Source: an uncultured Amaricoccus sp.
GTDB lineage: Bacteria; Pseudomonadota; Alphaproteobacteria; Rhodobacterales; Rhodobacteraceae
DNA length: 23,501 nucleotides
Direction of reading: 5' to 3'
Assembly (NCBI RefSeq): GCF_937891315.1
Contig: NZ_CALAGI010000108.1
Span: 1-23,501 of the forward strand
Shown here in pieces: positions 22,068 through 23,501 of this stretch. The position numbers were made by a program, and so were the translations under genes. The first letter of the stretch is position 1. Every line of letters starts with the position of its first letter. The notes below the pieces were generated by a model. It saw only the letters and a list, made by a program, of their open reading frames with translations, was not told where the DNA came from and made no database searches.

Positions 22068-23501
22068 TCAGGCGAGCTCCAGCTCGACCAGCAGGTCCTT
22101 CGCGTCGATCTGCGCGCCCGGCGTGACATGCACCGCCTTGACCGTGCCCGCCTTCTCGGCGTGCAGGCCGGTCTCCATCTTCATCGCCTCGATGGTCAGC
22201 AGCATGTCGCCCGGCTGCACCGCCTGGCCGACCACGACCGCGAGCGTCGCCACCACGCCCGGCATCGGCGCGGCGATCTGCCCGGGATTGCCGGGCTCGG
22301 CCTTCGGGCGCTTCGGCGCGGCGGCGGCGGCCCTGCGGTTCGGCACGCGCACCGTGCGCGGCTGGCCGTTCAGCTCGAAGAACACGCGCACGTCGCCTTC
22401 CTCGTTGGTCTCGCTCACCGCCGACAGGCGCAGCTCGATCGTCTTGCCCGGGTCGATCTCGATCGAGGCCTCCTGTCCCGGCTCCATCCCGTAGAAATAG
22501 ATCGGAGTGGGCAGGGTCCGCACCGGACCATATTCCCGATGCCGGTTGAAATAGTCGGTGAAGACCTTCGGATACATCAGGTATCCGTTGAAATCCTCGT
22601 CGTCGATGGTCTCGCCTTCGCGGACCAGCTTCTCGACGTCGGCGCGTAGTTTGCCGAGATCGGCGGGTGCCATGACCGCGCCCGGCCGCTCGGTAGAGCC
22701 CGCGTTGCCCTTCAGAACCTTCATCTGCAAGGCGGGCGGCCAGCCTCCCGGTGGCTGACCGAGGTTGCCTTTCATCATGTCGACCACGCTGTCCGGAAAG
22801 GCGACCTCGACCGCCGGATCCTCGACCTGCTCACGGCTGAGGTTCTGGGCGACCATCATCAGCGCCATGTCGCCGACGACCTTGGAACTCGGCGTCACCT
22901 TGACGATGTCGCCGAACATGCGGTTCACCTCGGCGTACATGTGCGCCACCTCGTGCCAGCGCTCCTCCAGCCCCATGCTGCGGGCTTGCGCCTTGAGGTT
23001 GGTGAACTGGCCGCCGGGCATCTCGTGGAGGTAGACCTCGGAGGCGGGAGCCTTCAGGCCGGCCTCGAAGGCGGTGTACTGGGTGCGGACGGCCTCCCAG
23101 TAGTCGGAGAGCTGGCGGATCGCCTCGATGTCGAGACCGGTGTCGCGGTCGGTGCGGGCGACGGCCTCGACGATCGAGCCGAGGCAGGGTTGCGAGGTGT
23201 TGCCGGAGAAGCTGTCCATCGCGGCGTCGACCGCATCGACCCCGGCGCGGGAGGCGGCGAGGATCGAGGCGGCGGCGATGCCGCTGGTGTCGTGGGTGTG
23301 GAAGTGGACGGGAAGGCCGACCTCTTCCTTCAGCGCCTTGACGAGGGTGAAGGCGGCGGCGGGCTTCAGGAGCCCGGCCATGTCCTTGACGCCGAGGACA
23401 TGGGCGCCGGCGGCGGAAAGCTCCTTCGCCATGGCGACGTAGTACTTCAGGTCGTACTTGGCGCGGGACGGGTCGTTGATGTCGCCGGTGTAGCAGATCG
23501 C
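22068..23501 (-). CDS. pyc: Pyruvate carboxylase, C-terminal part (cut by window edge)
   Basis: This is the C-terminal 477 residues of the biotin enzyme that carboxylates pyruvate to oxaloacetate, feeding the TCA cycle. The 5' part, with the biotin carboxylase domain, lies right of the window. The frame is open to the last base (AICYTGDINDPSRAKYDLKYYV). The carboxyltransferase domain is seen from its HFHTHDTSG metal site (about 23285-23310) and MPGGQFTNLKAQA. The PYC tetramerisation region follows (SSKVVGDMALMMVAQNLS; YLMYPKVFTDY). The biotin carrier domain ends the protein, with EAMKME; the biotinyl lysine codon is at 22179-22181. Nothing is odd apart from the edge truncation. Confidence 0.96.
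   Translation of the reverse strand, partial: AICYTGDINDPSRAKYDLKYYVAMAKELSAAGAHVLGVKDMAGLLKPAAAFTLVKALKEEVGLPVHFHTHDTSGIAAASILAASRAGVDAVDAAMDSFSGNTSQPCLGSIVEAVARTDRDTGLDIEAIRQLSDYWEAVRTQYTAFEAGLKAPASEVYLHEMPGGQFTNLKAQARSMGLEERWHEVAHMYAEVNRMFGDIVKVTPSSKVVGDMALMMVAQNLSREQVEDPAVEVAFPDSVVDMMKGNLGQPPGGWPPALQMKVLKGNAGSTERPGAVMAPADLGKLRADVEKLVREGETIDDEDFNGYLMYPKVFTDYFNRHREYGPVRTLPTPIYFYGMEPGQEASIEIDPGKTIELRLSAVSETNEEGDVRVFFELNGQPRTVRVPNRRAAAAAPKRPKAEPGNPGQIAAPMPGVVATLAVVVGQAVQPGDMLLTIEAMKMETGLHAEKAGTVKAVHVTPGAQIDAKDLLVELELA

Noticed and set aside
1..23501. Mobile elements, CRISPR arrays, tRNA/rRNA genes or phage-defence genes
   Set aside because: I saw no transposase or integrase motifs, no regularly spaced repeats and no tRNA-like cloverleaf or rRNA sequence. 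Apparent base composition is similar across the NOS region and its neighbours, so recent transfer is not evident from composition alone.

Overview
The window is about 23.5 kb of dense, G+C-rich, double-stranded-coding DNA from an alphaproteobacterium. The long alphaproteobacterial forms of PstA and PstC, the CpaB-CpaF/TadBC pilus order, a TTAA-N7-TTAA (CtrA-type) motif and an H-NOX/HNOBA-kinase pair all point to that class. I would guess a Rhodospirillales- or Rhodobacterales-like lineage but cannot fix the genus.

Left part (1-4870, minus strand): a high-affinity phosphate uptake operon pstS-pstC-pstA-pstB. It has a good Pho box about 120 bp upstream of pstS and a 26-nt perfect palindrome between pstS and pstC. 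The usual following genes (phoU, phoB) would lie left of position 1.

Centre (4871-11309): the most unusual part. An operon on the minus strand encodes an H-NOX haem NO sensor and, overlapping it by 11 bp, a hybrid histidine kinase with an N-terminal HNOBA domain. Divergent from it, across a 193-bp spacer, is one very large gene for a 1323-residue nitric oxide synthase. Its order is degenerate globin, haem-competent globin, NOS oxygenase, FMN domain, FAD/NADPH domain. It is a complete self-sufficient NOS without a calmodulin linker, fused to a domain that may trap or oxidise NO, beside a dedicated NO sensor-kinase. The shared spacer carries a near-perfect dyad and an exact TTAA-N7-TTAA motif. 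This looks like a self-contained NO synthesis, NO handling and NO sensing module. A good terminator closes the NOS gene.

Right of that (11358-12719): a single gene for an 8-oxoguanine deaminase-like amidohydrolase.

12836-22003 (plus strand): a lytic transglycosylase, then a Tad/Flp pilus locus: flp pilin, cpaB, cpaC secretin, cpaD lipoprotein, cpaE/tadZ, cpaF/tadA ATPase, tadB, tadC. The flp upstream region holds paired direct repeats around a palindrome. The 132-bp cpaB-cpaC spacer folds into two strong stem-loops. Prepilin peptidase, TadD and the pseudopilins TadE/F/G are not in the window.

Right edge (22068-23501, minus strand): the C-terminal part of pyruvate carboxylase (carboxyltransferase and biotin carrier domains), convergent with tadC across a strong GC hairpin. 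No intergenic gap exceeds about 211 bp. I saw no tRNA, rRNA, CRISPR array, insertion sequence or other mobile element.
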